Origin: Helicobacter pylori oki112
GTDB lineage: Bacteria > Campylobacterota > Campylobacteria > Campylobacterales > Helicobacteraceae
Length of the DNA: 64,000 bases
Assembly: GCF_000600085.1 (NCBI RefSeq)
Contig: NZ_CP006821.1
Location: 1,426,001-1,490,000 of the forward strand
Direction: 5' to 3'
The notes under the pieces were generated by a model. The model had not been told where the DNA came from. It did not search any database and saw only the letters and a program-made list of their open reading frames with translations. Position 1 is the first letter of the stretch. Each line of letters begins with the position of its first letter. Shown here piece by piece: positions 1 through 10,099 of this stretch. The position numbers and the translations under genes were made by a program.

Positions 1-1129
1 AAATAAAGCTCATGTTATCCTTTTCGCCCGCGCGGTTGATCGCATCAATGGTATCGCCCCCACCAATGAGCGAGAAAGCGTAAGTGTCAGCGATCTTGTG
101 GGCTAAAAAGGTTGTGCCTCTGGCAAATTCTTGTTTTTCATGCACGCCTAAGGGGCCATTCCATATGATCGTGGGCGCGCTCTCTATGACTTCAGAAAAT
201 AATTTCACACTCGCAGGCCCTATATCAGCGATCTTGTGTTTAGGCTCAATGTCTTGGACGGGTGAGATTTTGATGTGTTTGGGGTTAAGAATATCATCAG
301 TGGTTACGGCGTCTATAGGTAAATAGACTTTGACTTTTTTTTCTTTTGCGCTTTGCAATAACTCTAAGGCGTCTTTTATCAAAGCGTCTTCTACAGAAGA
401 ATCTTGCACATCATAACCTAAGGCTTTTAAGAAGGTGTTACTCATCGCTCCGGCAATGATGAGCTTGTCAATGAGATCTAAAATGTTTTTTAATAGGGTG
501 AGTTTGGAGCTGACCTTAGCCCCCCCTACAATCAACAATAAAGGGCGTAAAGGGTGGTTAAACGCTTGATAAAACGAATCGATTTCTTTTTTGAGCAAGA
601 ACCCGCTCACTTTAATAGGGGCGAATTTGGCGGTGCCATAAGTGCTGGCATGCTTTCTGTGGCTCGTGCCAAAAGCGTCATTCACAAACACATCGCACAA
701 GCTCGCTAAGTCTTTAGCCAGATTTTCATCATTTTCTTCTTCGCCTTTTAAAAAGCGGATATTTTCTAAAAGAAAAATCCTTGTGGGCGCGTTTTCGTTT
801 AGGGCTTGCTTGAGTTGCACGATATTTTGAGAAAAAACCACTTCATGGTTTAAGAGTCTTTCAAGGCGTTTTAAAAAGGGTTTTAAACTCAATTTTTCTT
901 CAACCCCTTTAGGGCGGCCCAAGTGGCTCACTAAAATAATATCTTTAGCCTTGTTGTCAATACAATATTGGATGGTGGGCAAGCTCTCTCTAATGCGCGT
1001 GTCATCAGTGATATTCAAATTTTCATCTAAAGGCACATTAAAATCCACTCTAATAAGCACCCTTTTATGACTCACTTCCACTTCTTGAATGCTTTTAACA
1101 TTTTGCATAAACGACATTTTAGCTAACAT
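1..1129 (-). CDS. pgk: Phosphoglycerate kinase, 3' end cut by window edge
   Basis: Cytosolic glycolytic/gluconeogenic kinase interconverting 1,3-bisphosphoglycerate plus ADP and 3-phosphoglycerate plus ATP. The open frame starts at the ATG complementary to 1127-1129 and gives 376 codons before the window ends; the family is about 400 residues, so roughly the last 25 are missing. Visible family motifs are RVDFNVP (residues 27-33), SHLGRPKG, and GGGDTI close to the cut. It follows gapA with only 15 bases between them on the same strand, so the two are very likely co-transcribed. In-frame ATGs at codons 5 and 8 are alternative starts. Confidence 0.97.
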   Translation of the reverse strand, partial: MLAKMSFMQNVKSIQEVEVSHKRVLIRVDFNVPLDENLNITDDTRIRESLPTIQYCIDNKAKDIILVSHLGRPKGVEEKLSLKPFLKRLERLLNHEVVFSQNIVQLKQALNENAPTRIFLLENIRFLKGEEENDENLAKDLASLCDVFVNDAFGTSHRKHASTYGTAKFAPIKVSGFLLKKEIDSFYQAFNHPLRPLLLIVGGAKVSSKLTLLKNILDLIDKLIIAGAMSNTFLKALGYDVQDSSVEDALIKDALELLQSAKEKKVKVYLPIDAVTTDDILNPKHIKISPVQDIEPKHKIADIGPASVKLFSEVIESAPTIIWNGPLGVHEKQEFARGTTFLAHKIADTYAFSLIGGGDTIDAINRAGEKDNMSFI

Positions 1130-1144
1130 GAAAAATCCTTTCTT

Positions 1145-2146
<1,002 letters not shown>

Positions 2147-2162
2147 TTATTTAAAAATCACC

Positions 2163-2168
2163 ATTTTA
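2163..2168 (-). promoter_or_regulatory. -10 box for gapA-pgk
   Basis: TAAAAT on the minus strand, about 25 bases upstream of the gapA start, in AT-rich DNA. Helicobacter promoters typically show a clear -10 hexamer and a weak -35. A start site near 2156 is inferred. Confidence 0.45.
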
Positions 2169-2225
2169 TCACAAATGCTCTTAAATAAAGGCATTCTTAA
2201 GGGGTTCTGTCTCATTAAGCATCAA

Positions 2226-2927
2226 TCATAAACTAAAATCAAAATCCTTATGGTAAATCTTTCTGTGGGCGTTTTGGATGCTTGTAAAAACCCCACTCCC
2301 TAAAAACCCCCTAGATAATGGGCTAGGGTGAGGAGCGGTAATGACAATGTGTTTGTTTTTGGGGATCAGAGCGATCTTTTTTTGGGCGATCTTTCCTAAT
2401 AGCACCACGATCAAGGGGGCGTTGGCTTCAAAAAGGCGCATCAATATTTGATCGCTAAAAGCTTCCCAGCCGATGCGTTTGTGCGAAGCGGCTTGGTTTT
2501 TTTCCACGCTTAAAATGGCGTTCAATAACAGCATGCCCCTTTTAGCCCACGCGCTCAAATCCCCACAACAAGGCACAGGCACGCCTAAATTCGCATGCAA
2601 TTCTTTAAAAATATTTTTTAAGCTTGGGGGGATGGGGGCGTTTTTTTCCACGCTAAAGCTTAAGCCCATCGCCACAGGCAATTCTTGTTGGTTTTCTAGG
2701 TAGGTGGAATGGTAGGGATCTTGCCCTAAAAGGATGATTTTAACCGCACTAGGAGGCGTTAGATTGAGCGCGTAAAACAGATTAGAGCTTTTAGGGAAAA
2801 TGGTTTTAGGGCTTTTTAGAGCTTCTAAGTAGCGTTTTTCTATTTCTAAAAAATAAGGCTTTTTAAATTCGCTTTGTAAAAACTCCCGCCAAGCCAAGCT
2901 TAAAGGAGCGTAGTCAAAAAGCTTCAT
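2226..2927 (-). CDS. ung: Uracil-DNA glycosylase (family 1)
   Basis: Base-excision repair enzyme that cuts uracil from DNA. The 233-residue protein has the water-activating motif GQDPYH (68-73, Asp70 catalytic) and the minor-groove loop HPSPLSRGF near residue 200, both diagnostic of UNG. Its start overlaps the plsC stop by four bases (ATGA arrangement), indicating translational coupling in a minus-strand operon with plsC and the two genes above it. Confidence 0.97.
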   Translation of the reverse strand: MKLFDYAPLSLAWREFLQSEFKKPYFLEIEKRYLEALKSPKTIFPKSSNLFYALNLTPPSAVKIILLGQDPYHSTYLENQQELPVAMGLSFSVEKNAPIPPSLKNIFKELHANLGVPVPCCGDLSAWAKRGMLLLNAILSVEKNQAASHKRIGWEAFSDQILMRLFEANAPLIVVLLGKIAQKKIALIPKNKHIVITAPHPSPLSRGFLGSGVFTSIQNAHRKIYHKDFDFSL

Positions 2928-3637
2928 GCGTTTAATTCATGGTAGTGTTTCAAATACTCTTTTTGCATGCGTTCTTGTAATTCTTCATACCAGGTGGGCG
3001 AGTTAAAATCAGGCGTATAGCTCTCTAGCATGACTAAACGGGTGCGGGCTTTATAGGCTTCTAGGGGCTTGGAATTAAAGATTTTAATGGAATTGATTAA
3101 CACCATGGGCTGGATTTTGAGTTGGAATTTTTCAGCGATGATTTTAGCCCCCTGCTTGAAAGGGAGGAATTTTTCTCCTCCTTTGCCTCTAGTGCCTTCA
3201 GGGAAAATCACTAAAGGGCGGTTTTGATCTAGTTTTTCTTTACACGCTTTCAAAAGACTCACAATCCCCTTTTTATCCTCTCTGTCAATTAAAATCATTC
3301 CCGTATCCGTTAAGGCATGCCCATAAAAAGGGATTTCACCTAGCTCTTTTTTAGCGATCCAGCAAATATTACTAGGGTGGTAGGCTTCTAAATAAATGAT
3401 GTCTAGTAAGCTTTGGTGGTTTAAGACAATGAGTTTAGCGTCCGTATCAAAAGCGCCTATTTTTTCTAAATTAACCCCGGTAAGGGAAAAAAAGCACGAA
3501 CAAGCCCTACGGCTGGAGCGGGCGTTATTGTTTTTGCGGTTAAAATAATTGAAAACAATGATAACGGCTAAGCCTATAGCGATCACTAAAGCCCTATAAA
3601 TCGCTCTTAAACGATTGGACTTCTTATTTGACTTCAT
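2924..3637 (-). CDS. plsC: 1-acyl-sn-glycerol-3-phosphate acyltransferase
   Basis: Membrane-associated enzyme making phosphatidic acid from lysophosphatidic acid in phospholipid synthesis. An N-terminal hydrophobic segment lies at about residues 15-30. The acyltransferase signature is clear: NHQSLLD (73-79, the NHxxxxD catalytic motif) and FPEGTR (145-150, phosphate binding). At 237 residues the length is normal. It overlaps the upstream membrane protein gene by 14 bases and ung by four. Confidence 0.93.
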   Translation of the reverse strand: MKSNKKSNRLRAIYRALVIAIGLAVIIVFNYFNRKNNNARSSRRACSCFFSLTGVNLEKIGAFDTDAKLIVLNHQSLLDIIYLEAYHPSNICWIAKKELGEIPFYGHALTDTGMILIDREDKKGIVSLLKACKEKLDQNRPLVIFPEGTRGKGGEKFLPFKQGAKIIAEKFQLKIQPMVLINSIKIFNSKPLEAYKARTRLVMLESYTPDFNSPTWYEELQERMQKEYLKHYHELNA

Positions 3638-4787
3638 CTTTTTTGACCCATCCTATTTGTTCATGCGGCGTTAGGATTTTATAATAATCATCATGCGAAC
3701 CTAAGATTTTAATCGGCATTTCATTTTTAGAAAGCCCTAAAATGGTGGAATTTTGCGTGGGCAGAATGCGGATTTTTTTATGAGCGAGCAAAATGGCTGA
3801 TCTTTGCGTGAATAAAAGGTGGTACAAAACAAACCCTAAGCACAAAATCCCAAGCCCTAAAAAAATGAGTTTGCGCCCAAAAATGAAAAACAGCACCAAG
3901 AAAAACACGCACAAAGCGAGCAGCGCCACATTAGAAAAGACTAAAAAATTGTTTTTAGGGATGAGATCGCTTTGAATACCGGTAGTGTCTTGAGTGGGAA
4001 TGGTTGAAAAAGATAAGGTTTTAAACTGTCTATTAGAAAGCGAAAAATAATCAAAAGAAAGGTTTTGAATGGTTTTAGGCAACACGCAATAATAAAAAAC
4101 ACTCCCTTCTTTAGCCTTGATTTGGTTTAAAGAGGCGTTATCAAACCCTTGTTTGATCGCTTCTTTGATGTGAAAATCTTCCCAAGTGGCTTCTTTGAAC
4201 GCTAATTCCATCACCAAAATATTGTTTTTATCGTCATAATCTTTGGTTTTGTATTGCAAGACTTGTAAATCTTTGGCCATAACATTCGCATAACGAGGGT
4301 TTTTGGACAAATCCGTTACCTGCAAAGCAACTTTTGGGGCTATGGAATGATCGATGTATTTGTCTTTATTGGAAAACGCGCTCACTTCTAATGACGGAAT
4401 AATCGCTTTTACGCCCTTAATCTTGTAATAATAAGTCGCTCTGAAAAGCTCTTTTTCCACCTTTTTCCATTTAGGCATCTTGTTTAAAAGCTCAATTTGG
4501 GTTTTATCCAACCCGTCTTTGATTTTGGCTTCCAAAAACTCAGCGTCAAACAGCAATAAATCATAAGTTACGCCTATAATTTGACCGATATAAACCGGGT
4601 TGTTTTCTAAATCTTCTAATTGGGGGATTTTCACATAAACCACTTTAGCCTTGATTTCTTCTGGTTCATTAGCGTTCTCGGCAACCAAAAAGGTTACCAA
4701 AAGGCTTAAAATCAAGCCAATGACTTTAATGATTTTGATTGAGTGGGTGCAAAAACTCATTAACGATTTTTCAAATAAAAACCCCAT
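3624..4787 (-). CDS. Membrane protein with C-terminal SH3-like domain, function unknown
   Basis: A 387-residue protein (HP1349-like). A signal or anchor segment lies at about 17-37 ([17 protein letters not shown]), followed by a long soluble, presumably periplasmic part, then two adjacent hydrophobic stretches at about 285-330. The last 50 residues ([16 protein letters not shown] to [10 protein letters not shown]) have the pattern of a bacterial SH3 domain, a common wall-binding module. It lies six bases after the protease gene and overlaps plsC. No good ribosome site distinguishes the start at 4787 from the ATG nine codons downstream. Function is not known to me. Confidence 0.8.
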   Translation of the reverse strand: MGFLFEKSLMSFCTHSIKIIKVIGLILSLLVTFLVAENANEPEEIKAKVVYVKIPQLEDLENNPVYIGQIIGVTYDLLLFDAEFLEAKIKDGLDKTQIELLNKMPKWKKVEKELFRATYYYKIKGVKAIIPSLEVSAFSNKDKYIDHSIAPKVALQVTDLSKNPRYANVMAKDLQVLQYKTKDYDDKNNILVMELAFKEATWEDFHIKEAIKQGFDNASLNQIKAKEGSVFYYCVLPKTIQNLSFDYFSLSNRQFKTLSFSTIPTQDTTGIQSDLIPKNNFLVFSNVALLALCVFFLVLFFIFGRKLIFLGLGILCLGFVLYHLLFTQRSAILLAHKKIRILPTQNSTILGLSKNEMPIKILGSHDDYYKILTPHEQIGWVKKDEVK

Positions 4788-4793
4788 AAGTTT

Positions 4794-6158
4794 TTATTTC
4801 TTCTTAGGCGCTTTTTCATCCATTTTCTCATCCACGATAGACCAGGTTTTCAAGCTGTCAATAGCGGTTTTTAGCTGAATATCATCATTGATCATTTTAG
4901 GAGTAACCTCTTTTTCCTCTTCGTTTTTCTTGTCTTTATCCGCCTCTTTGGAATTAGGGGTTTTATCATCAATCTTTTTAAGCTCTTGCTCTAAATGGTG
5001 TTTTAGATCCGCTTCTTTCAAGCTGAATTTATTTTCATTTTCTGGCGCTTTACCCGGATAAATCACAATATCAGGCGTGATCCCCTTAGCTTGAATGGTG
5101 CGCCCGCTCGGCAAATAGTAGCGCGCGGTCGTGATTTTAATGGCTTCGTCCTTATTGACAGGGAGCAGCATCTGCACGCTTCCCTTACCAAAGGTTTTTT
5201 CACCGATAATCACGGCCCGTTTGTGATCTTGCAGTGCCCCTGCGACGATCTCGCTCGCGCTCGCTGAACCGCCATTGACTAACACCGCTATAGGCAAATT
5301 GGTATAAGGGGCTCTGCCATTAGCCTTGTATTCTAAATTTTCTTCTTTATTTTTGCCTTTTTGAGAGACTAAAACCCCCTCTTTAATGAAGAGGTTAGAC
5401 AAGCCCACCGCCTGGTTTAATAACCCTCCAGGATTGCCTCTTAAATCCAACACGATCCCCTTAGCCTTAGGGTTAGCTTTTAAGCCTTCTAAAACCGATT
5501 TGGTAACATTCTTGTCAAAACCACTCACTCTCACATACAGATAAGGGGTTTCTTTAATCTTTTTCACATAGACAGAGGGGAGTTTAATGATGTCTCTAAT
5601 GATGTTAAACACCAAGGGTTTTGGCTCGTTTTTTCTCACAATGGTGATCTGAATAGGGGTCTTTGGCTTGCCACGCATGAGGTTGATCGCATCATCAATG
5701 CTCATGCTCAGCGTGCTTTCGTTATTGATTTTTAAAATGTTATCGCCTGACTTAACCCCAGCCTTGTAAGCGGGAGTGCCTTCTAAGGGAGCAATAACGG
5801 TTAAAACGCCATCGCGCATGCCCACCGTGATCCCAAGCCCCCCAAATTCGCCCTCGGTTTGGGCTTGAAATTCCTTAAACTTCTTTTCGTTCAAATACGC
5901 TGAATGCGCGTCCAAATTAGAGAGCAAGCCTTCAATCGCTTTAGTCATGATCTCAGAAATACTGACTTTATCCACATACTTTTTTTCAATTTCTGAAACC
6001 ACATTAGTGAAACGATTGAACGCTTCCACCCTTTTAGCCGCTAATTCTTGCGGATCTTCTTTAACCGGCTTGACCGGCTTTTTTTCCTTAACTTCACCAC
6101 CATGCAAACTCACAGCAAGAGAAATCGCTAACAACCCTTTAAAAAGTCGTTTTGTCAT
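4794..6158 (-). CDS. ctpA: C-terminal processing peptidase, S41 family, periplasmic
   Basis: Tail-specific serine protease acting in the periplasm. From an upstream GTG the frame has 459 codons; I prefer the ATG five codons later. Order: signal peptide (KRLFKGLLAISLAVSLHGG), an S41 N-terminal region, a PDZ domain at about 110-185 (GGLGITVG, VKSGDNILKIN), then the catalytic region with GGSASASEIV near 301-310 (nucleophilic serine) and FGKGSVQ (Lys near 330 as base). The C-terminus is a charged Lys/Glu-rich tail. It heads the operon with the SH3 protein, plsC and ung. Confidence 0.93.
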   Translation of the reverse strand: MTKRLFKGLLAISLAVSLHGGEVKEKKPVKPVKEDPQELAAKRVEAFNRFTNVVSEIEKKYVDKVSISEIMTKAIEGLLSNLDAHSAYLNEKKFKEFQAQTEGEFGGLGITVGMRDGVLTVIAPLEGTPAYKAGVKSGDNILKINNESTLSMSIDDAINLMRGKPKTPIQITIVRKNEPKPLVFNIIRDIIKLPSVYVKKIKETPYLYVRVSGFDKNVTKSVLEGLKANPKAKGIVLDLRGNPGGLLNQAVGLSNLFIKEGVLVSQKGKNKEENLEYKANGRAPYTNLPIAVLVNGGSASASEIVAGALQDHKRAVIIGEKTFGKGSVQMLLPVNKDEAIKITTARYYLPSGRTIQAKGITPDIVIYPGKAPENENKFSLKEADLKHHLEQELKKIDDKTPNSKEADKDKKNEEEKEVTPKMINDDIQLKTAIDSLKTWSIVDEKMDEKAPKKK

Positions 6159-6268
6159 TGTTAATAGCACCACCCATTTTTGAGATTAGAAAGAATCACC
6201 TTTAAGGTTTTATTCAATTTTTTGCGTTTATTTTATCTAAAATTTAGATAACATGCCCATTCATTCAC

Positions 6269-6397
6269 TCATTTTGAGCCTAAACGATACAACAAAAACG
6301 CATAACTCCCCGATCCATTCACATGCAAATCGCAAAGCATGTTCGTTACAAAAACATTAGAAATGGGGCTTACTTTAGAGCCTCTATCGCAAAGGCA
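6269..6397 (-). pseudogene. Decayed 3' coding fragment, probably from a restriction-modification gene
   Basis: Outside any full ORF, one minus-strand frame ending at a TGA (6269-6271) reads about 42 codons of coding-like sequence with no start codon at its left end, including SPISNVFVTNM and HVNGSGSYAF. A serine/glycine-rich ending followed by an aromatic run resembles, in my reading, the C-termini of adenine methylases of type II systems; this is inference. It continues the fragment at 6384-6620 in another frame, so an indel near 6384-6396 probably separates them. Confidence 0.45.
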
Positions 6398-6620
6398 ATA
6401 ACCTTGCCGCTAACTTTGACGCTAACTGCTGATAGATTGTTTTATTTTGTTGTCTAAAATGCTCTGCTAACATTTTTAAAACTTTTTGTTCTAGAAATAA
6501 AATTAACACAAGATTAAAAATTCCATCATTATCCAAAAGCTTCCTATAAACGCTTGGCGCTAGATCTTTGATTTCTTTAAAGCTCTCTAAAAGATTTTCA
6601 TCAAGATTCAAACTAGGCAA
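6384..6620 (-). pseudogene. Decayed fragment of a restriction enzyme-like gene
   Basis: A 78-codon open frame that begins only at a TTG and continues leftward, through a frame change near 6621-6640, from the 91-codon ORF above it. Joining the two gives an uninterrupted reading (EVLNHL, then EILPDLPSLN, then SFKEIKDLAP). I infer one former protein broken by an indel. By position next to the HP1350 homologue it may be the 3' end of a HpyAIV-like (GANTC) endonuclease, but I cannot confirm that from memory of its sequence. Confidence 0.5.
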
Positions 6621-6633
6621 ATCCGGTAAAATT

Positions 6634-6909
6634 TCACGCCGCTAAATGGTTTAAAACCTCATCCCAAACTTGGGGGATATTAAGTTTTTCAAACAACTCC
6701 TTACCATAACACAAACTCAAAGGCACGCCATAATCAACAGATAATTTTTGCAATTCCTCTTTATAATAATTTTGATTTTTATTCAAACCCTCATCTATAA
6801 AGTAAAAATAGCCTTGAATGTTCTCGCCGTGAAATTCATCGCTTTTAAGTTGCTTGGCTTTTTGCAATATTTGATTAGTCGCTTTTCTTGACATTGTTTT
6901 TACCAACAA
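6634..6909 (-). pseudogene. Chimeric scar: start of an EcoRI-type methyltransferase joined to another gene's 3' part
   Basis: The 91-codon frame starts with residues closely matching the known N-terminus of the EcoRI adenine methyltransferase (SRKATNQILQKAKQLKSDEF here against ARNATNKLLHKAKKSKSDEF in M.EcoRI). Directly after KSDEF, near position 6831, the match ends and an unrelated sequence starts (HGENIQGYFYFIDEG). The methylase catalytic body of about 300 residues is therefore missing. The order, R gene then M gene with a short overlap, matches the EcoRI operon. I interpret it as a deletion junction fusing an EcoRI-like system to an older resident restriction gene. Confidence 0.7.
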
Positions 6910-7730
6910 TTTGATTAAAAAGTGAACTACCTAAGACTTTAAGAGAAGTTCTAGCTACTTCAAACATGACTTCAAACATTTTATTTAAATTCCATCTTTG
7001 TCCATCTCCTTGTGTGTAAATAGAAATAGCCTGTAACATAATAACTCTATCTTTATGCTGAACAAACTTGTTTTGACATAAATTTTGATTGACAGGCATT
7101 CCGTAATTAGCTGCCGTTAATTTATCCAATCTATTAAGAACTCCAGAACTATACTCAAGAGTTACTACCCTTCCATCAGGTCTTTTTACCGATATGGTTT
7201 GAGTTAAAAAATTAGAGCCTTCTAAAAATAAAATGTTAAGGAAAATGCAATTCTTTGAGCATAAAATTAGCCATTTCAGCAATATTTTTATACGCTCTTT
7301 CTATAGCATTCCCAGCTTGCATTAAATCTTGATTACTATCTTTACCCACCAATATTCCTTTTTGAATATTTTCTATATCTTTTCCCTGATATTTAGCTTC
7401 TGTTATCAATATAACTCTCCAATTCCCATCATCATCTTTAACTTCAATGATACCTCCATCAGGTTTTATCTTAGAGCTTTGAATAAACAAGGTCTTTCCA
7501 AGTTCATCATCAAGCCCCTGCAATACAGAATTGATTTCTTCTTTGGTTATACTTGCTCTGTGCCTAAACGATAAATTCTTAAATTCATTTTCAAGTTTTT
7601 GCATAATAAGTTTAAAGATACTGCTCACACCCATATCATGCAATTTGGCCTCATCGGTAAAAATATTCGTAACACCTAAAGACTCTTTATGCTGTTTGCT
7701 TAATCTTTGAGATTGATTTTTCTTAGCCAT
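6875..7730 (-). pseudogene. EcoRI-like restriction endonuclease, broken by a one-base frameshift
   Basis: Two overlapping frames (7236-7730 and 6875-7282) together match EcoRI along its whole length, judged from memory of the EcoRI protein. The first covers the N-terminal arm and the active-site region (IKPDGGIIEVKDD, the Asp of the catalytic site; ITEAKYQGKD, the ExK pair). The second covers LFLEGSNFLT, SVKRPDGRV, LTAANYGMP and IYTQGDG. The break is a TAA directly after HFP. Removing one T of the pair at 7236-7237 restores HFPYILFLEGSN and a protein of about 284 residues (EcoRI has 277). The cognate methylase is gone, so an active enzyme would be expected to be toxic. Confidence 0.85.
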
Positions 7731-7734
7731 TTTC

Positions 7735-8514
7735 CTACCTTAAAATTTTCACTTCTTCTTCTAAATAAATGCCGTATTCTTGTGACACTCTGGTTTTGGC
7801 GAGTTCTATCAAATCCAGGGCTTCTTCAAATTCTGCACCCCCCAAATTCACCAAAAAATTCGCATGCTCTTTGGCAAAGCCCACTCTTTTTAGACAATAA
7901 CCCCTTAAGCCCACGCCCTCTAAAAGCCTGCCCGCATAATCGTTAGGCGGGTTTTTGAAACAGCTCCCAAAATTAGGCAGTTTAGGGTGGCTTTTGCGCA
8001 TGCTTTGACACGCTTTTAAAACTTCTTGTCTAAAACCATGCGTTTTTTTAAACCTCGCTCTTAAGACAACGCCATTGAATGTGCTGCTGCGATAGCCCAG
8101 CCCCAAAGCCTCTTTTTCTAGCCATTCGCCATTAACACAAGCGCTTTCTAAAACATTTTTGATTTCAAATTCTTTCATGCCAGCATTCATTTTAACTAAC
8201 GCCCCTAAAGTGCCAGGCAATTGCCCTAAAAACTCCAAACCCTCTAAATCATTCGCCCTAAAATAATTAAAAATTTTAGACGCATTAGCCGCTCCCCCTA
8301 TCTCCACCCACTCACCCTTATCGCAAATATAATCGTAATTCTTGCCTAATAAAGCGAGATTTTTTGTGCTAGGAGCGATTAAAAGGTTGTTCGCTAAACC
8401 GATAATCTGGTGTTCTTGAGAAATTTCATCATCGTTTTCTAAAACGCTCACTTTTAAAGGCGCACCGATTTTCACGCTGCTGTAACGAGAAAAATCAATG
8501 GTTTTTTCTAGCAT
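7735..8514 (-). CDS. murB: UDP-N-acetylenolpyruvoylglucosamine reductase
   Basis: FAD-dependent second step of peptidoglycan precursor synthesis, producing UDP-N-acetylmuramate with NADPH. The 259-residue protein shows the FAD-binding pattern (GQLPGTLGALVKMNAG at about 97-112), YRSS (141-144) and GSCFKNP (183-189), all typical of short-form MurB. It is the last gene of the minus-strand run with fliQ and fliI, three bases after fliQ. Confidence 0.94.
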   Translation of the reverse strand: MLEKTIDFSRYSSVKIGAPLKVSVLENDDEISQEHQIIGLANNLLIAPSTKNLALLGKNYDYICDKGEWVEIGGAANASKIFNYFRANDLEGLEFLGQLPGTLGALVKMNAGMKEFEIKNVLESACVNGEWLEKEALGLGYRSSTFNGVVLRARFKKTHGFRQEVLKACQSMRKSHPKLPNFGSCFKNPPNDYAGRLLEGVGLRGYCLKRVGFAKEHANFLVNLGGAEFEEALDLIELAKTRVSQEYGIYLEEEVKILR

Positions 8515-8517
8515 TTT

Positions 8518-8787
8518 CTAGCCTATGATTTTAGGAATGAGCTTGATTAAGGTTTTAGTGTAATCTAAAAGCATGTTCGTCATCCACGGCATGGTTAAAA
8601 TCAGCACCCCAATCACGGCTAAAATCTTAGGCACAAAAGACAAGGTCATTTCATTGATTTGAGTGGTCGCTTGAAAAATACTGACTAATAGCCCTACCAC
8701 TAAGCCCGCTAGTAATACCGGTAAAGAAATCATCAAAGTGATTTTATAAGTCTCAATGGCGAGTTTCATGAGTTGTGATTCCATCAT
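8518..8787 (-). CDS. fliQ: Flagellar export apparatus protein FliQ
   Basis: Small inner-membrane component of the flagellar type III export gate. The 89 residues form two transmembrane helices (about 16-38 and 52-75) joined by a short loop with the family's QATTQINEMTLSF pattern. It sits seven bases after fliI, the ATPase of the same export machine. Confidence 0.95.
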   Translation of the reverse strand: MMESQLMKLAIETYKITLMISLPVLLAGLVVGLLVSIFQATTQINEMTLSFVPKILAVIGVLILTMPWMTNMLLDYTKTLIKLIPKIIG

Positions 8788-8794
8788 ATTCCTT

Positions 8795-10099
8795 TTATCT
8801 TAAGATTTCTTCTAATTGCTGAAAGCTTGTTTCAAAAGGCTGTAAAGCGTTTTCATCTTGCGCTAAAAATTGCTCCATTAGAGCCTTTTTCTTAATCGCT
8901 TCATCAAGCTCTTTATCGTTCCCCATTTGATAAGAACCGATGCGAATGAGCATTTCATTTTCTTTCAATAACGCATACAAACGGCGGAATTTTCTCGCAT
9001 AAAGGTTTTGAGACTCGCTGATGATGTCTTTAGTCACCCTTGATGCGGAGTTTAAAATATTAATAGGCGGGTAGATCCCATAATCGGTTAATTCCCTGCT
9101 TAAGACAATATGCCCGTCTAAAATACTCCTGGCCTGATCGGCTATGGGATCGCTCAAATCATCGCCTTCTACTAGCACGCTAAAAAAAGCCGTAATGCTC
9201 CCCTTATTTTCTTCCTTGCCCGCTCTCTCCATTAATTGAGGTAATAAAGAAAGCGCGGATGGGGGGTAGCCTTTGGAAGTGGGCGGTTCGCCTAAGGCTA
9301 AACCAATCTCTCTTTGAGCCATAGCGAAACGAGTCACTGAATCCATGATAAACAACACATCTAGCCCCTGGTTTTTAAAATACTCCGCCACGCTCATCGC
9401 GCAAAAGGCCCCATATTTGCGCATCAAAGGGCTATCATCGCTCGTAGCGACTACCAACACGCAAGAGCTTAAATCCCCTTTTAAGTTTTTCTCTATAAAT
9501 TCAGGGATTTCTCTGCCCCTTTCCCCAATCAAAGCGATCACTTTAATAGGCGCTAAGCAACCCCTAGTGATCATGCCCATTAGCGTGGATTTACCCACCC
9601 CAGAGCCAGCAAAAATGCCCAGTTTTTGCCCCTTACCGCAAGTCAAAAGCCCATCAATGCTCTTCACTCCCACGCTAAAAACCTCATCAATCAAGCCTCT
9701 TTTTAAAGGGGCTATAGGCGTTGTAATCACAGGCGCTAATCGCTCATAATCTAGCGCCCCCTTATTGTCAATGACTTGCCCTAAAGGGTTAAGCACCCTC
9801 CCTAAAAGATTACGGCCCACAGGGAAATTCAACCCCTCTTTTAAAAACAGCACCTTATCGCCAGCCCTAGCCCCCTCTATAAAGTTAAAGGGCGTGAAAC
9901 CAAACTGCTCTTTTTCTGCCACCACCACCATTCCCACGCATTCGGTGCCATCGCTTTTTTCAATCTTCACCACATCGCCCACAGACGGGTTAAAACCATC
10001 CGCATAAACGATATTGGGCATGATTTTTTTCACGCTCCCGTAGCGAGGCGATAGATCAAAATGCTGATTCAAGCGGTTTTTTAAGGATTTTAGGGGCAT
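8795..10099 (-). CDS. fliI: Flagellar export ATPase FliI
   Basis: F1-beta-like ATPase that energises unfolding and delivery of flagellar subunits at the export gate. The 434-residue protein has the Walker A motif GSGVGKST (165-172), Walker B (LDVLFIMDS) and the family segment PPTSKGYPPS. The adjacent VirB11-like gene ends one base before it, so they are co-transcribed. Confidence 0.96.
   Translation of the reverse strand: MPLKSLKNRLNQHFDLSPRYGSVKKIMPNIVYADGFNPSVGDVVKIEKSDGTECVGMVVVAEKEQFGFTPFNFIEGARAGDKVLFLKEGLNFPVGRNLLGRVLNPLGQVIDNKGALDYERLAPVITTPIAPLKRGLIDEVFSVGVKSIDGLLTCGKGQKLGIFAGSGVGKSTLMGMITRGCLAPIKVIALIGERGREIPEFIEKNLKGDLSSCVLVVATSDDSPLMRKYGAFCAMSVAEYFKNQGLDVLFIMDSVTRFAMAQREIGLALGEPPTSKGYPPSALSLLPQLMERAGKEENKGSITAFFSVLVEGDDLSDPIADQARSILDGHIVLSRELTDYGIYPPINILNSASRVTKDIISESQNLYARKFRRLYALLKENEMLIRIGSYQMGNDKELDEAIKKKALMEQFLAQDENALQPFETSFQQLEEILR

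Noticed and set aside
9345-9749. A 134-codon plus-strand ORF opposite fliI
   Set aside because: It is a shadow of fliI, which has all its motifs; no ribosome site and no independent signals.
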